DNA of 64,000 nt, from contig DKFM01000003.1 in the NCBI GenBank assembly GCA_002452815.1, positions 124,001 through 188,000 of the forward strand, in the 5' to 3' direction. Below are positions 42,797 through 51,042 of the stretch, piece after piece; position 1 is the stretch's first letter, and the number at the start of each line of letters is the position of its first letter. The notes under the pieces are model-generated. The model made no database searches. It worked only from the letters and a program-made list of their open reading frames with translations, and was not told where the DNA came from. This stretch comes from Rhodobacteraceae bacterium UBA6796 (lineage in GTDB: Bacteria; Pseudomonadota; Alphaproteobacteria; Rhodobacterales; Rhodobacteraceae). Both the position numbers and the translations under genes were made by a program.

Positions 42797-43836
42797 GCAC
42801 GCAACGGGGCGGGCTGCGCTATCCGTGGCCCGAACCGCCCGCCTTTGGCGACGCGATCAAGGTCGCGCCCGGTGTGCTCTGGGCGCGGCTGCCGCTGCCG
42901 ATGGCGTTGGATCACGTCAATTGTTTTGCGTTCGATGACGGCGAAGCGGGTTGGACGCTGGTCGATCCCGGCATCGACACGCCCGCCTGCCGCGCGGCGC
43001 TGGATGCCCTGATCGCGGGGCCGATGGGCGGACGCCCGGTCTGGCGCGTTCTGGTCACGCATTACCACCCCGATCATATCGGTCTGGCCGGGCTGTTGCA
43101 GGCCCGCGGCGCCGAGCTGTGGACCACCCGCACCTCGTGGCTGTTCGCGCGGATGCTGGTGCTGGATGACCAGCCGGTGCCGCGCCCCGAAACGCTGGAA
43201 TTCTGGCGGGCGGCGGGGATGACGCCCGAACTGTTCGAAAAACGCCGCGCCGCGCGGCCCTTCAATTTTGCCGATTGCGTGCATCCGCTGCCGCTTGGGT
43301 ATCGCCGGATCGACGAGGGGCATGAGATTGCCATGGGCGGGCGCCGCTGGCAGGTGCGGATTGGCCATGGCCATGCGCCCGATCACGCGACGCTGTGGAG
43401 CCTAGACGACGACCTGATCGTCGGCGGCGATCAGCTGTTGCCCTCGATCTCGGCCAATCTGGGGGTCTATGCGACCGAACCGCTGGCCGATCCGGTGGCG
43501 GACTGGCTTGACAGTTGCCGCGCATTTCAGCCGCTGGCAGATGACCGGCATCTGGTTCTGCCGGGTCACAAGCTGCCCTTCACCGGCTTGCCGCTGCGGC
43601 TGCGGCAGATGATCGAGAACCACGAAGGCGCGCTGAACCGGCTGCGCGGCATGCTGGCCGAGGCGCCGCGCAGCGCGACCGAATGCTTCCCCGCGCTGTT
43701 CAAGCGTAGCATCGGCGAACGCGAATACGGGCTGGCACTGGACGAGTCGGTGGCGCATCTGAACCATCTTTGGCACAAAGGCGAGGTGACCCGCGAAAGG
43801 CGCCCCGATGGCGCCTGGGGCTGGAGCCTGAAATGA
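42793..43836 (+). CDS. MBL-fold metallo-hydrolase
   Basis: A 347-residue metallo-beta-lactamase-fold hydrolase. Zinc ligands are visible in THYHPDHIGLAG (HxHxDH, about residues 93-104), GHGHAPDHATLW and PGHKLPFTG, with the bridging Asp in IVGGDQLLPSIS. A C-terminal helical extension (HHLW-type, about residues 290-340) is of the kind found in thioesterase-like glyoxalase II relatives. Its ATGA overlap with the acyl-CoA dehydrogenase gene suggests a linked job, perhaps hydrolysis of a thioester product; that is inference. Confidence 0.92.
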   Translation: MSTQRGGLRYPWPEPPAFGDAIKVAPGVLWARLPLPMALDHVNCFAFDDGEAGWTLVDPGIDTPACRAALDALIAGPMGGRPVWRVLVTHYHPDHIGLAGLLQARGAELWTTRTSWLFARMLVLDDQPVPRPETLEFWRAAGMTPELFEKRRAARPFNFADCVHPLPLGYRRIDEGHEIAMGGRRWQVRIGHGHAPDHATLWSLDDDLIVGGDQLLPSISANLGVYATEPLADPVADWLDSCRAFQPLADDRHLVLPGHKLPFTGLPLRLRQMIENHEGALNRLRGMLAEAPRSATECFPALFKRSIGEREYGLALDESVAHLNHLWHKGEVTRERRPDGAWGWSLK

Positions 43837-44312
43837 CCGAGATCCGCACCACCGCCGAGGCCCATGAGGAAAGCGCACTGCCCCGTGCCCGGGCGGTGCA
43901 TATGGCCGAGAATGCGCCCGACACCCCCGAGAACCTGCCACTGCCGCCCGATCTGGCGGCCGAGCCGGTCGAGGGCAAGAGCCCGGCGCAATGGGCCTAT
44001 GAACGGCTGGTGCTGTATATCCAGAACTTTGAACAGCAGCTGCAAGCGGATGAAGAGGTGGCGCTGGGCTTTGCGGGCGGCGATGTCGGTGTGTTGCAGA
44101 TCGAGGGCCTGGGCTATTTCGCGCCCGATCTGCTGACATTTTACGGACGCGATGAGGATGGTGTGCGCACGCAGCTGATTCAGCACGTCAGCCAGTTGAA
44201 CGTGATGCTGGTGGCGATTCCCAAAGGCCCCGAAGAAAACGAGGGCCGCCGCATCGGATTTCGGTTGGGGCGGGGACTCGAACCTGTCGGGCCGCCCGAT
44301 CAGCAGGCGTGA
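43833..44312 (+). CDS. DUF6173 family protein
   Basis: A 159-residue cytoplasmic protein with an acidic N-terminus and a compact C-terminal domain (NFEQQLQADEEVALGFAGGD and YFAPDLLTFYGRDEDG). I recognise it as the DUF6173 type common in Rhodobacterales; no function is known. It starts at ATG 43833 in an ATGA overlap with the MBL gene, making a three-gene coupled operon (acyl-CoA dehydrogenase, hydrolase, DUF6173). Confidence 0.75.
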   Translation: MTEIRTTAEAHEESALPRARAVHMAENAPDTPENLPLPPDLAAEPVEGKSPAQWAYERLVLYIQNFEQQLQADEEVALGFAGGDVGVLQIEGLGYFAPDLLTFYGRDEDGVRTQLIQHVSQLNVMLVAIPKGPEENEGRRIGFRLGRGLEPVGPPDQQA

Positions 44313-44367
44313 CAGAGTGCCGCACATGCGCTAACCCTAAGGCAGGGAGCCAGTAAGGGAGGACGCA

Positions 44368-44502
44368 ATGGCCGATTATCAGCCGGGCAAAATGGATATT
44401 CGTGTCCAGGAGAAGACATTCGCCGGATTTGTGCGCTTCGTAACCTATGCCGTGGTTGCGATTGTCATATTTCTGGTGTTTCTCGCTCTGGCAAACGGCT
44501 GA
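44368..44502 (+). CDS. aa3-type cytochrome c oxidase subunit IV-like peptide
   Basis: A 44-residue membrane peptide (MADYQPGKMDIRVQEKTFAG then one hydrophobic helix, YAVVAIVIFLVFLALANG). The length, the GxMDIxxQEKTFxGF pattern and the single C-terminal helix match subunit IV of Paracoccus/Rhodobacter aa3 oxidase. A strong AAGGGAGGAC ribosome-binding site lies before ATG 44368. No other oxidase gene is nearby. R. capsulatus is known for lacking an aa3 oxidase, so a different role is possible if that species is right. Confidence 0.88.
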   Translation: MADYQPGKMDIRVQEKTFAGFVRFVTYAVVAIVIFLVFLALANG

Positions 44503-44541
44503 ACTACCAGCCCCACCAAGAGTTTGAGGAGGGTCAGGCAG

Positions 44542-45171
44542 ATGCGCCGACTTTTCATCTGCCTGGCTATGACGCTGGCATTGGGCGCGTGTGGCGCCGA
44601 ACAGACCTGGGCCCCGGATGCAGAGGTGCAACGTGCCGCCTATGTGTCGGGCGAACCGCCCTCGGTCACGCTTTATACGGTGATCAGCACCTCGTCGGGC
44701 GCGGGCGGTCATTCCTCGGTGATGATCGACGGCACGCAGCGGGTCATGTTCGATCCGGCGGGCAGCTGGTATCACCCCTGGGTGCCCGAACGGAATGATG
44801 TGCATTACGGCATCACCGAAAAAATGCGCAAGTTCTACATCGACTATCACGCCCGCGCGACCTGGGACGTGCTGGAACAGAAGGTTCCGGTGACGCTGGA
44901 ACAGGCAGAAATGTTGCGCGCGCGCGCCGAAGGCTATGGGGCGGTGTCCAAGATGATGTGCGCCCGTTCCACCTCGTCGATCTTCCGCGGGGTGCCGGGG
45001 TTCGAGAGTATTCCGCAGACCTTCTCGCCGTTGCGGTTGTCGGCGGCCTTCGGCAAGTTGCCCGGGGTCCAGAGCAAGCTGAACCATGACGGCGATCCCG
45101 ACAACAATTCGGGTGTGCTGATGATCCAGCAGGAAGAAGTGCGCTACCAGCCGGTGAACAGCGTCAAGTGA
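44542..45171 (+). CDS. Lipoprotein resembling permuted NlpC/P60 (YiiX-like) enzymes
   Basis: A 209-residue protein from ATG 44542 (GAGGAGGG ribosome-binding site). The signal peptide ends in the lipobox LGAC, with lipidated Cys17. The mature part has a conserved-looking AGGHSSVMIDG (His57), FDPAGSWYHPW, and MMCARSTSSIFRG (Cys140). His before Cys is the order expected for circularly permuted NlpC/P60 papain-like folds, which act on cell wall or lipid amides. That assignment is inference from motif order. It follows the 44-aa oxidase peptide by 39 bp and is probably co-transcribed. Confidence 0.7.
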   Translation: MRRLFICLAMTLALGACGAEQTWAPDAEVQRAAYVSGEPPSVTLYTVISTSSGAGGHSSVMIDGTQRVMFDPAGSWYHPWVPERNDVHYGITEKMRKFYIDYHARATWDVLEQKVPVTLEQAEMLRARAEGYGAVSKMMCARSTSSIFRGVPGFESIPQTFSPLRLSAAFGKLPGVQSKLNHDGDPDNNSGVLMIQQEEVRYQPVNSVK

Positions 45172-45183
45172 CGCTGGCCGGCG

Positions 45184-45516
45184 TCAGCCGAGCAGCCACA
45201 GCGCCAGATAAAGCGTGCCCAGACCACCCGCGATGGCAGCCAGCACATTGCGGGTGACCACCCCCACCAGAACCGTGGCGCAGGCCGCCAGCAGGCGCGC
45301 CGGATCGAACGCGCCGCCGGTCGCACTGGGCCAGATCACCAGCGGCGCGACCAGACCGGGCAGCACCGCCACCGGCGTATACCGCAGATAGCGCAGCGCC
45401 CATTCCGGCAGCGGGCGGTTGCCGATCAGCCCCAGAAACGAATAGCGCAGGAAGAACGTGCCGATCCCCATCACGACGATGATCAGCCAGATTTCGGGTT
45501 TGCTGTAGTGTTCCAT
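45184..45516 (-). CDS. azlD: AzlD-family branched-chain amino acid exporter subunit
   Basis: A 110-residue membrane protein with three to four helices. IIVVMGIGTFFLRYSFLGLI and RYLRYTPVAVLPGLVAPLV are typical of AzlD, the small partner of AzlC. Its ATG overlaps the azlC stop by one base (TGATG), so the pair is translationally coupled. The complex is expected to export branched-chain amino acids or related compounds. The 3' end lies 12 bp from the convergent lipoprotein gene. Confidence 0.92.
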   Translation of the reverse strand: MEHYSKPEIWLIIVVMGIGTFFLRYSFLGLIGNRPLPEWALRYLRYTPVAVLPGLVAPLVIWPSATGGAFDPARLLAACATVLVGVVTRNVLAAIAGGLGTLYLALWLLG

Positions 45517-46229
45517 CACGCACGCCGCCTTTGCATCCAGACCTCGACCTTCGCGCCGGTAACCATGGCCGCCCCCGCCGCGATCAGCAGCCCCAGCCCC
45601 GAGGGCAGAAACGCCAGCACCAGCGCCACGATCACCGACACCGCCGCCGCCGCCACATGTGCCAGTGTGCGCATTGCGGGCGCCAGCATCGCCAGAAAGG
45701 TGATGGGTGCCGCGAAATCCAGCGCGAATTCCGGCGGGATCGCCTGCCCGATCACCGCGCCGACCCAGGTCGAGACATACCATTGCGGGCACAGCGGTGT
45801 GCAGACCCCGGCGTAATAGGCCAGCTTCTGCGTCAGGCTCTGCTTCGGTCGGGCCTCGTAATCCTGAATCGACAGGACATAGGCCTGATCGACCATGAAA
45901 TAAGCGATCAGCGTCTTGTGCCAGCGCGAGGCGGCCCCCAGATGCGGCGCCAGCGAGGCGGAATACATCGCCATTCGCAGGTTCACCGCCAGCGAGGTCA
46001 GCAGCACCAGAATGACCGGGGCATTGTCCGACATCAGCTGTACGGCGGTAAACTGCGAAGCGCCTGCGATGACGAGGATGGAAAAGCCCATCACCTCGGA
46101 CAGGTTCAGCCCGGCCTCGGTGCCGGCCACGCCGAACAGCAGGCCGAAGGGCACGATGACCAGCATGAAGGGCAGGCCTTGACGAAAACCGCGCCAATAG
46201 GCGCTGGAGGGCGAGGTGGGGTCGGTCAT
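45516..46229 (-). CDS. azlC: AzlC-family branched-chain amino acid exporter
   Basis: A 237-residue inner-membrane protein with about six helices. Family landmarks: VIVPFGLLFGVAGTEAGL, VIAGASQFTAVQL, and LRMAMYSASLAPHLG near residue 85. The substrate of the AzlCD pair is inferred from B. subtilis AzlC (4-azaleucine resistance). First gene of azlCD, transcribed away from mobA. Confidence 0.94.
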   Translation of the reverse strand: MTDPTSPSSAYWRGFRQGLPFMLVIVPFGLLFGVAGTEAGLNLSEVMGFSILVIAGASQFTAVQLMSDNAPVILVLLTSLAVNLRMAMYSASLAPHLGAASRWHKTLIAYFMVDQAYVLSIQDYEARPKQSLTQKLAYYAGVCTPLCPQWYVSTWVGAVIGQAIPPEFALDFAAPITFLAMLAPAMRTLAHVAAAAVSVIVALVLAFLPSGLGLLIAAGAAMVTGAKVEVWMQRRRA

Positions 46230-46327
46230 GGATCGGCCAAGGTTGGGGCTTGTGAAGCGGGCGGGGTTGCGCCAGTCATAGGCCCGGTATGGCAGCGATG
46301 CCAGCGCGGGATTGTAACGGGGGCAAT

Positions 46328-46918
46328 GTGGCGATCGCAGGACTGATCCTGGCAGGAGGCGCGGGGCGGCGCATGGGCGGCGCCGACAAGGCGCTGTTGC
46401 CGCTGGCCGGGCAGCCGCTGGTGGCGCATCTGGCTGCGGCTTTGGGGCCGCAGGTGTCGGTGCTGGCGATCTCGGCCAATGGCGATGCGGGGCGGTTTGC
46501 GGATCTGGGCGTGCCGGTGCTGGCCGATGCGCCCGGAACGATTGGCGAGGGGCCGCTGGCCGGGGTTCTGGCCGGGCTAGACTGGGCGGCGGGGCAGGGG
46601 GCTGCGGCGCTGGTCACCGCTTCGGTCGATACGCCGTTCCTGCCGCGCGATCTGGTGGCGCGGCTGCGCGATGCCGCGCAGGGGGGCATGGCGCTGGCGG
46701 TCTCGGGCGGGCGTATCCATCCGACCGCGGCGCTTTGGCCGGTGGCGGGGCGCGATCGGCTGCGGGATCTGTTCGACACGGGCGAGCGGCGGATGCGTCT
46801 GGCCTTGCAGGGCGCGGCAGAGGCCGTCTTCGACGCTGCCCCCGATCCGTTCTTCAACATCAACACCCTCGAAGATCTGGCCCGGGCCGAAACCCTGTTT
46901 GCGGGGCGCGCGTCATGA
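46328..46918 (+). CDS. mobA: Molybdenum cofactor guanylyltransferase
   Basis: Transfers GMP from GTP to Mo-molybdopterin, giving the MGD cofactor required by FdsA and other DMSO-reductase-family enzymes. The start chosen is GTG 46328: it has GGGGG five bases upstream and begins directly at the conserved VAIAGLILAGGAGRRMGGAD. An in-frame ATG at 46289 would add 13 residues without a ribosome-binding site. The length from GTG is 196 residues, normal for MobA. VTASVDTPFLPRDL carries the metal-binding Asp, and NINTLEDL is at the C-terminus. Overlaps the GNAT gene by ATGA. Confidence 0.93.
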   Translation: MAIAGLILAGGAGRRMGGADKALLPLAGQPLVAHLAAALGPQVSVLAISANGDAGRFADLGVPVLADAPGTIGEGPLAGVLAGLDWAAGQGAAALVTASVDTPFLPRDLVARLRDAAQGGMALAVSGGRIHPTAALWPVAGRDRLRDLFDTGERRMRLALQGAAEAVFDAAPDPFFNINTLEDLARAETLFAGRAS

Positions 46919-47499
46919 GCATCTGGGTCGGTCACGGGCTGCGCCCCGAACATCGCGCCCCGGCGGCGCAGCTTTACTGGCAGGCGTTCGGCGGCAAGCT
47001 GGGGCGGGTCATGGGCCCCGAAGCCAAGGCGCTGCGCTTCATCGAGCGGGTGATGTCGGACCGTCACGTCATCAGCGCCTTCGACAGCACGGGGCAACTG
47101 GTGGGGGTGATCGGATTTCGCACCCATGGCGGGTCTTTCGTGGGGGGCGATCGCAGCGATCTGGTCGCGGTCTATGGCCGTTTCGGTGCGGTCTGGCGCA
47201 ACGCTTGTCTGGCGGTGTTGGCAACCGATCAGGAGGCCAGCGTGATGATCGTCGATGGTCTGGCGGTCAGTTCCGCAGCCCGCGGCGCGGGCGTCGGTGC
47301 CGCGCTGATCGAGGCCCTGTGCCGCGAGGCACGGGCCCGCGGCTTTCGCGAACTGCGGCTGGATGTGGTCGGGGAAAACCTGCGGGCGCGGGCGCTGTAT
47401 GAGAGGATGGGCTTTCAGGTGCAAAATCGCAGCACCAGCCGCCTGACCGCGCTGATCTTCGGCTTTCACACGGCTTTCGTGATGGCGCGCGTGCTGTGA
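46915..47499 (+). CDS. GNAT family N-acetyltransferase
   Basis: A 194-residue acetyltransferase of the GNAT fold. The acetyl-CoA pyrophosphate-binding motif A is GLAVSSAARGAGVGAALIEAL (R/Q-x-x-G-x-G/A), followed by the VVGENLRARALYERMGFQ helix. The substrate is unknown. ATG 46915 overlaps the mobA stop as ATGA. No evidence ties it to molybdenum beyond that coupling. The 3' end is 1 bp from the convergent 353-aa membrane gene. Confidence 0.9.
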   Translation: MSIWVGHGLRPEHRAPAAQLYWQAFGGKLGRVMGPEAKALRFIERVMSDRHVISAFDSTGQLVGVIGFRTHGGSFVGGDRSDLVAVYGRFGAVWRNACLAVLATDQEASVMIVDGLAVSSAARGAGVGAALIEALCREARARGFRELRLDVVGENLRARALYERMGFQVQNRSTSRLTALIFGFHTAFVMARVL

Positions 47500-47500
47500 C

Positions 47501-48562
47501 TCAGTCGAAGGTGCCGGTCACGCGGCCCAGCAGCATGAAGGCGCGCGCGGTGCGGGTTTCGGCCAGTTCGGCCACTTCCTGATCGGAGGCGTTCTTTTCG
47601 AATTCGGCAAAGGTCTTGTCGAACTGCCGCAGGAAGTGGTGCGCGGCATCGCGGAAGATCGTGTCGTTGCGCATCCGCCCGGCGGTCAGCGCCAGAGAGG
47701 AACGGTCACGCACCCCGCCCAGGGCCGCCACCTCGCGGCCGCGTTCACCCTGCGCAAAGCGGCGCCACAGCTCGGGGCGGGCGCGGTCGGGTTTCAGATC
47801 GTCCATATAGATGCCGTCCTGCGCCAGCAGGTTCAGCACGTCCTGCGCGGCGCGGATCAGTTTGGCCATGGTGCGATCTTCCAGCGCGCGGCGCAGCGCG
47901 CGGAAGCCGTCGCGATCTTCGGCATTGTCGGGGAAGTTCATCGCGCGCACGAAATCGGCGACCGAGACGGGCGTTGCCAGCGCATCGGCGGGCGTGCCCA
48001 GGGCCAGCGCGGGCTGATCCTCGCCCGCGGGGGCGGGGCGCGGCGCGGCCAGCGCGGCCTTGCGGTCGGCCGAGGGCTGCGTGGCCTGCACATCGCGGCG
48101 CGAGGTGAAGGTGGCAATCGCGGTTTCCGCTTGTCGCGCCGCCTGCGCGATCTCGTCGAGCTTCTTTTCGACGTTCTGCCCGCTGCGCACCTGGTTCTGG
48201 TTCAGCCAGGCGCTGCGCATCGCCTCGACCGAGGCTTTCAGCGCCTGCGCTTCGGCGCGCATCTCGCGTGCGGTGCGGGCGGTGACCGCAGCGACCCAGA
48301 TCATCACGACGGGCAAGATGATGCCCACCACGGTCATCACGGATGACAGCGCACTGCCGCCAGCGGCATCACCCGGTATCAGCGCCCAGAAAACCGCCAC
48401 CAGCACCAGCCAGGCCGCGCTGAGCGTCAGCGCGATCGCCTCGGTCCGACTCAGGCGCGGGGTGCCGCCGGCGGGGGGCACCAGGCCGTCCGTCGCTGCA
48501 GGATCTGTCTGGGTCCGGTCCGGTCTTGCCACGCGCATTCCGGGGGGAACCTTTCTGGCCAT
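47501..48562 (-). CDS. Membrane-anchored protein of unknown function
   Basis: A 353-residue protein with two transmembrane helices (about residues 44-63 and 74-95). A coiled-coil stretch follows (about 96-150, REMRAEAQALKASVEAMRSA), then a Pro/Ala-rich linker. The C-terminal helical domain (about 190-345) contains VADFVRAMNFPDNAEDRDGF and HHFLRQFDKTFAEFEKN. I do not recognise a characterised family. It lies 6 bp downstream of greA and may be read through from the greA promoter. Confidence 0.8.
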   Translation of the reverse strand: MARKVPPGMRVARPDRTQTDPAATDGLVPPAGGTPRLSRTEAIALTLSAAWLVLVAVFWALIPGDAAGGSALSSVMTVVGIILPVVMIWVAAVTARTAREMRAEAQALKASVEAMRSAWLNQNQVRSGQNVEKKLDEIAQAARQAETAIATFTSRRDVQATQPSADRKAALAAPRPAPAGEDQPALALGTPADALATPVSVADFVRAMNFPDNAEDRDGFRALRRALEDRTMAKLIRAAQDVLNLLAQDGIYMDDLKPDRARPELWRRFAQGERGREVAALGGVRDRSSLALTAGRMRNDTIFRDAAHHFLRQFDKTFAEFEKNASDQEVAELAETRTARAFMLLGRVTGTFD

Positions 48563-48568
48563 GGCCCG

Positions 48569-49039
48569 TCAGAGATAGCGGACCGAAAGAATTTCGTAGG
48601 CTTTCGAACCGCCGGGGGTGCGCACTTCGACGCTGTCGCCTTCGTCCTTGCCGATCAGCGCGCGCGCCAGCGGCGCCTTCATGTTCAGCAGGCCACGCTC
48701 CAGATCGGCTTCGGCCTCGCCGACGATCTGATAGGTGCGTTCTTCCTCGGTGTCCTCGTCGACCAGCGTCACGGTCGCGCCGAACTTGACCGAGCCGGAC
48801 AGCCGCGCGGTGTCGATCACCTCGGCCCGGCCCAGAATCGACTCCAGTTCCTTGATCCGGCCTTCCACGAAGCTCTGCTTCTCGCGGGCGGCATGATATT
48901 CGGCATTTTCCGACAGGTCGCCATGTTCGCGCGCCTCGGCGATCGCCTTGATAACGGTCGGACGTTCGACCGATTTCAGGGTTTTGAGTTCTTCGTCGAG
49001 CACATCATACCCGGCGCGCGTCATCGGTATCTTTTCCAT
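48569..49039 (-). CDS. greA: Transcription elongation factor GreA
   Basis: Rescues backtracked RNA polymerase by stimulating transcript cleavage. The 156-residue protein has the N-terminal coiled coil with the acidic tip ([20 protein letters not shown]; the D-x-x-E catalytic pair) and the C-terminal FKBP-like domain ([30 protein letters not shown] segment). ATG 49039 is natural; longer frames go upstream into the promoter. A near-consensus promoter precedes it. Confidence 0.97.
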   Translation of the reverse strand: MEKIPMTRAGYDVLDEELKTLKSVERPTVIKAIAEAREHGDLSENAEYHAAREKQSFVEGRIKELESILGRAEVIDTARLSGSVKFGATVTLVDEDTEEERTYQIVGEAEADLERGLLNMKAPLARALIGKDEGDSVEVRTPGGSKAYEILSVRYL

Positions 49040-49074
49040 GGGAGGCCCTGGTCTGAACGGATCTTGTTTCTTCG

Positions 49075-49104
49075 TGTAAATCCGCGATGCAGGGCAGGTG
49101 TCAA
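49075..49104 (-). promoter_or_regulatory. Predicted sigma70-type promoter of greA
   Basis: Minus strand: perfect -35 TTGACA (49104-49099), 18-nt spacer, -10 TTTACA (49080-49075). About 36 bp upstream of the greA start. The strongest vegetative-type promoter seen in the window. Confidence 0.65.
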
Positions 49105-49261
49105 GGGTCGGCCGCATTTTCGCGCGGATCGGCGCCGCCTGATTTGCTGCAAAGGCGAAAGAATATTGCGCCGGATCGCTGCGTCACAATTGCTTCGTTC
49201 CGTCAGGTAAGCTAGTCACGAGGCCGAGAGCACGCGCGACGCAAGCCGAAGGAGCCGAGGG

Positions 49262-50908
49262 ATGTCCGAGATCGAACGCGAGTCGATGGATTATGATGTT
49301 GTGATCGTGGGGGGCGGGCCTTCGGGGTTGTCCGCGGCGATCCGGCTGAAACAGATCGACCCCGATTTGAACGTCGTGGTGCTGGAAAAAGGGTCCGAGA
49401 TCGGGGCGCATATCCTGTCGGGCGCGGTGCTTGATCCCTGTGGTCTGGATGCGCTGATCCCCGACTGGAAAGAGAAGGGCGCACCGGTCGAGACCGAAGT
49501 CAAGAAAGACAACTTCTATATCCTCGGGCCGGCGGGTCACATCCGTATTCCGAACTGGCCGATGCCGCCCCTGATGTCGAACCACGGCAAATACATCGTC
49601 TCGATGGCGAATGTCTGCCGCTGGATGGCCGAACAGGCCGAGGAACTGGGCGTCGAGATCTTCCCGGGCATGGCCGCCAGCCAGATCGTCTGGGACGGCA
49701 ATCGCGTGGCGGGCGTGGTCGCGGGCGAGATGGGGCTTGAATCCGACGGCACCCCGGGCCCGAACTACGAGCCGGGGATGGAGCTGCGCGGCAAATATGT
49801 CTTCCTGTCCGAAGGCGTGCGCGGCTCGCTGGCCAAGGAAGTGATGGCGAAATTCGATCTGTCGAAAGGCCATTGCCCGCAGAAATTCGGTCTGGGCATG
49901 AAGGAAATCTGGGAAATCGACCCCGCGAAACACCGCGAGGGCACGGTGACCCACACGATGGGCTGGCCGCTTGGTGGCAATGCCGGTGGTGGCAGCTTCA
50001 TCTACCACCTTGAAAACAATCAGGTCTTCATCGGTTTCGTGGTGCACCTGAACTACGAGAACCCCTATCTTTATCCCTATATGGAATTCCAGCGCTTCAA
50101 GCATCACCCGATGGTGGCCGAGCTGCTGGAAGGCGGCAAGCGCGTGGCCTATGGCGCGCGTGCGATTTCCGAGGGCGGCTGGCAGTCGATCCCGAAACTG
50201 GTGGCGCCGGGTGTGGCGTTGCTGGGCTGCTCGGCCGGTCTGGTGAACGTGCCGCGGATCAAGGGCAACCACAACGCGATGCTGTCGGGGATTGCTGCGG
50301 CCGAAGCGGCGGCGGCGGCGATCAAGGCCGGGCGCGAGGGCGACGAGCTGACGGCCTATGAGGCCGACCTGCGCTCGGGCCCGATCGCGAAAGATCTCAA
50401 GAAGGTGCGCAACGTCAAGCCGATGTGGTCGCATTGGGGGATGATCCCCTCGCTGATCCTGGGCGGTCTGGACATGTGGACCAACAACCTGTTCGGCTTC
50501 TCGTTGTTCGGCACGCTCAAGCACGGCAAGAACGACGCCGCGCATACCGGCGAGGCCAAGAATTTCAAGCCGATCGACTATCCCAAGCCGGATGGCAAGA
50601 TCAGCTTCGACCGGCTGACCAACGTCGCGTTTTCCTTCACCAACCATGAGGAAAGCCAGCCCTGCCACCTGAAGCTGAAAGATCCCTCGATTCCGATCTC
50701 GGTCAACCTGGCGAAATATGCCGAACCGGCGCAGCGCTATTGCCCGGCTGGGGTTTACGAGGTGCTGGAGGGCGACAATGGCCCGCGCTTCCAGATCAAC
50801 TTCCAGAACTGCGTGCATTGCAAGACCTGCGACATCAAGGACCCGAGCCAGAACATCACCTGGACGACCCCGCAGGGCGGCGACGGCCCGAACTATCCGA
50901 ACATGTGA
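49262..50908 (+). CDS. Electron transfer flavoprotein-ubiquinone oxidoreductase
   Basis: Monotopic inner-membrane enzyme passing electrons from ETF to ubiquinone, connecting acyl-CoA dehydrogenases to respiration. The 548-residue protein has an N-terminal FAD Rossmann motif (VVIVGGGPSGLSAAIRLKQ), the GLGMKEIWEID segment and the membrane-association region near 250-290. A C-terminal [4Fe-4S] ferredoxin domain closes it (NFQNCVHCKTCDIKDPSQNI). Full length and intact. The gene is divergent from greA. Confidence 0.97.
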   Translation: MSEIERESMDYDVVIVGGGPSGLSAAIRLKQIDPDLNVVVLEKGSEIGAHILSGAVLDPCGLDALIPDWKEKGAPVETEVKKDNFYILGPAGHIRIPNWPMPPLMSNHGKYIVSMANVCRWMAEQAEELGVEIFPGMAASQIVWDGNRVAGVVAGEMGLESDGTPGPNYEPGMELRGKYVFLSEGVRGSLAKEVMAKFDLSKGHCPQKFGLGMKEIWEIDPAKHREGTVTHTMGWPLGGNAGGGSFIYHLENNQVFIGFVVHLNYENPYLYPYMEFQRFKHHPMVAELLEGGKRVAYGARAISEGGWQSIPKLVAPGVALLGCSAGLVNVPRIKGNHNAMLSGIAAAEAAAAAIKAGREGDELTAYEADLRSGPIAKDLKKVRNVKPMWSHWGMIPSLILGGLDMWTNNLFGFSLFGTLKHGKNDAAHTGEAKNFKPIDYPKPDGKISFDRLTNVAFSFTNHEESQPCHLKLKDPSIPISVNLAKYAEPAQRYCPAGVYEVLEGDNGPRFQINFQNCVHCKTCDIKDPSQNITWTTPQGGDGPNYPNM

Positions 50909-50958
50909 TCGGTGGTCCGGCGCGAAGTCTTGCGTCAAATCAGCGTGTAAAGCGATCT

Positions 50959-50985
50959 GCGGGGGGTGCTTGGGGCGCCCCCCGC
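50959..50985 (+). terminator. Hairpin terminator after ETF-QO gene
   Basis: Stem GCGGGGGG (50959-50966) with CCCCCCGC (50978-50985), loop of 11 nt, followed by ATTGCTTT. The stem is strong and the U-tract weak, so termination is probable but may be partial. Confidence 0.5.
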
Positions 50986-51042
50986 ATTGCTTTGGCCGGA
51001 CGCGGCGGATAGTTTCGACGAAACGACAAGAAGGAACAGCCC

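Noticed and set aside
46289..46327. ATG 46289 as the start of mobA
   Set aside because: No ribosome-binding site, and the 13 added residues precede the conserved MobA N-terminus; GTG 46328 has GGGGG at the right distance.
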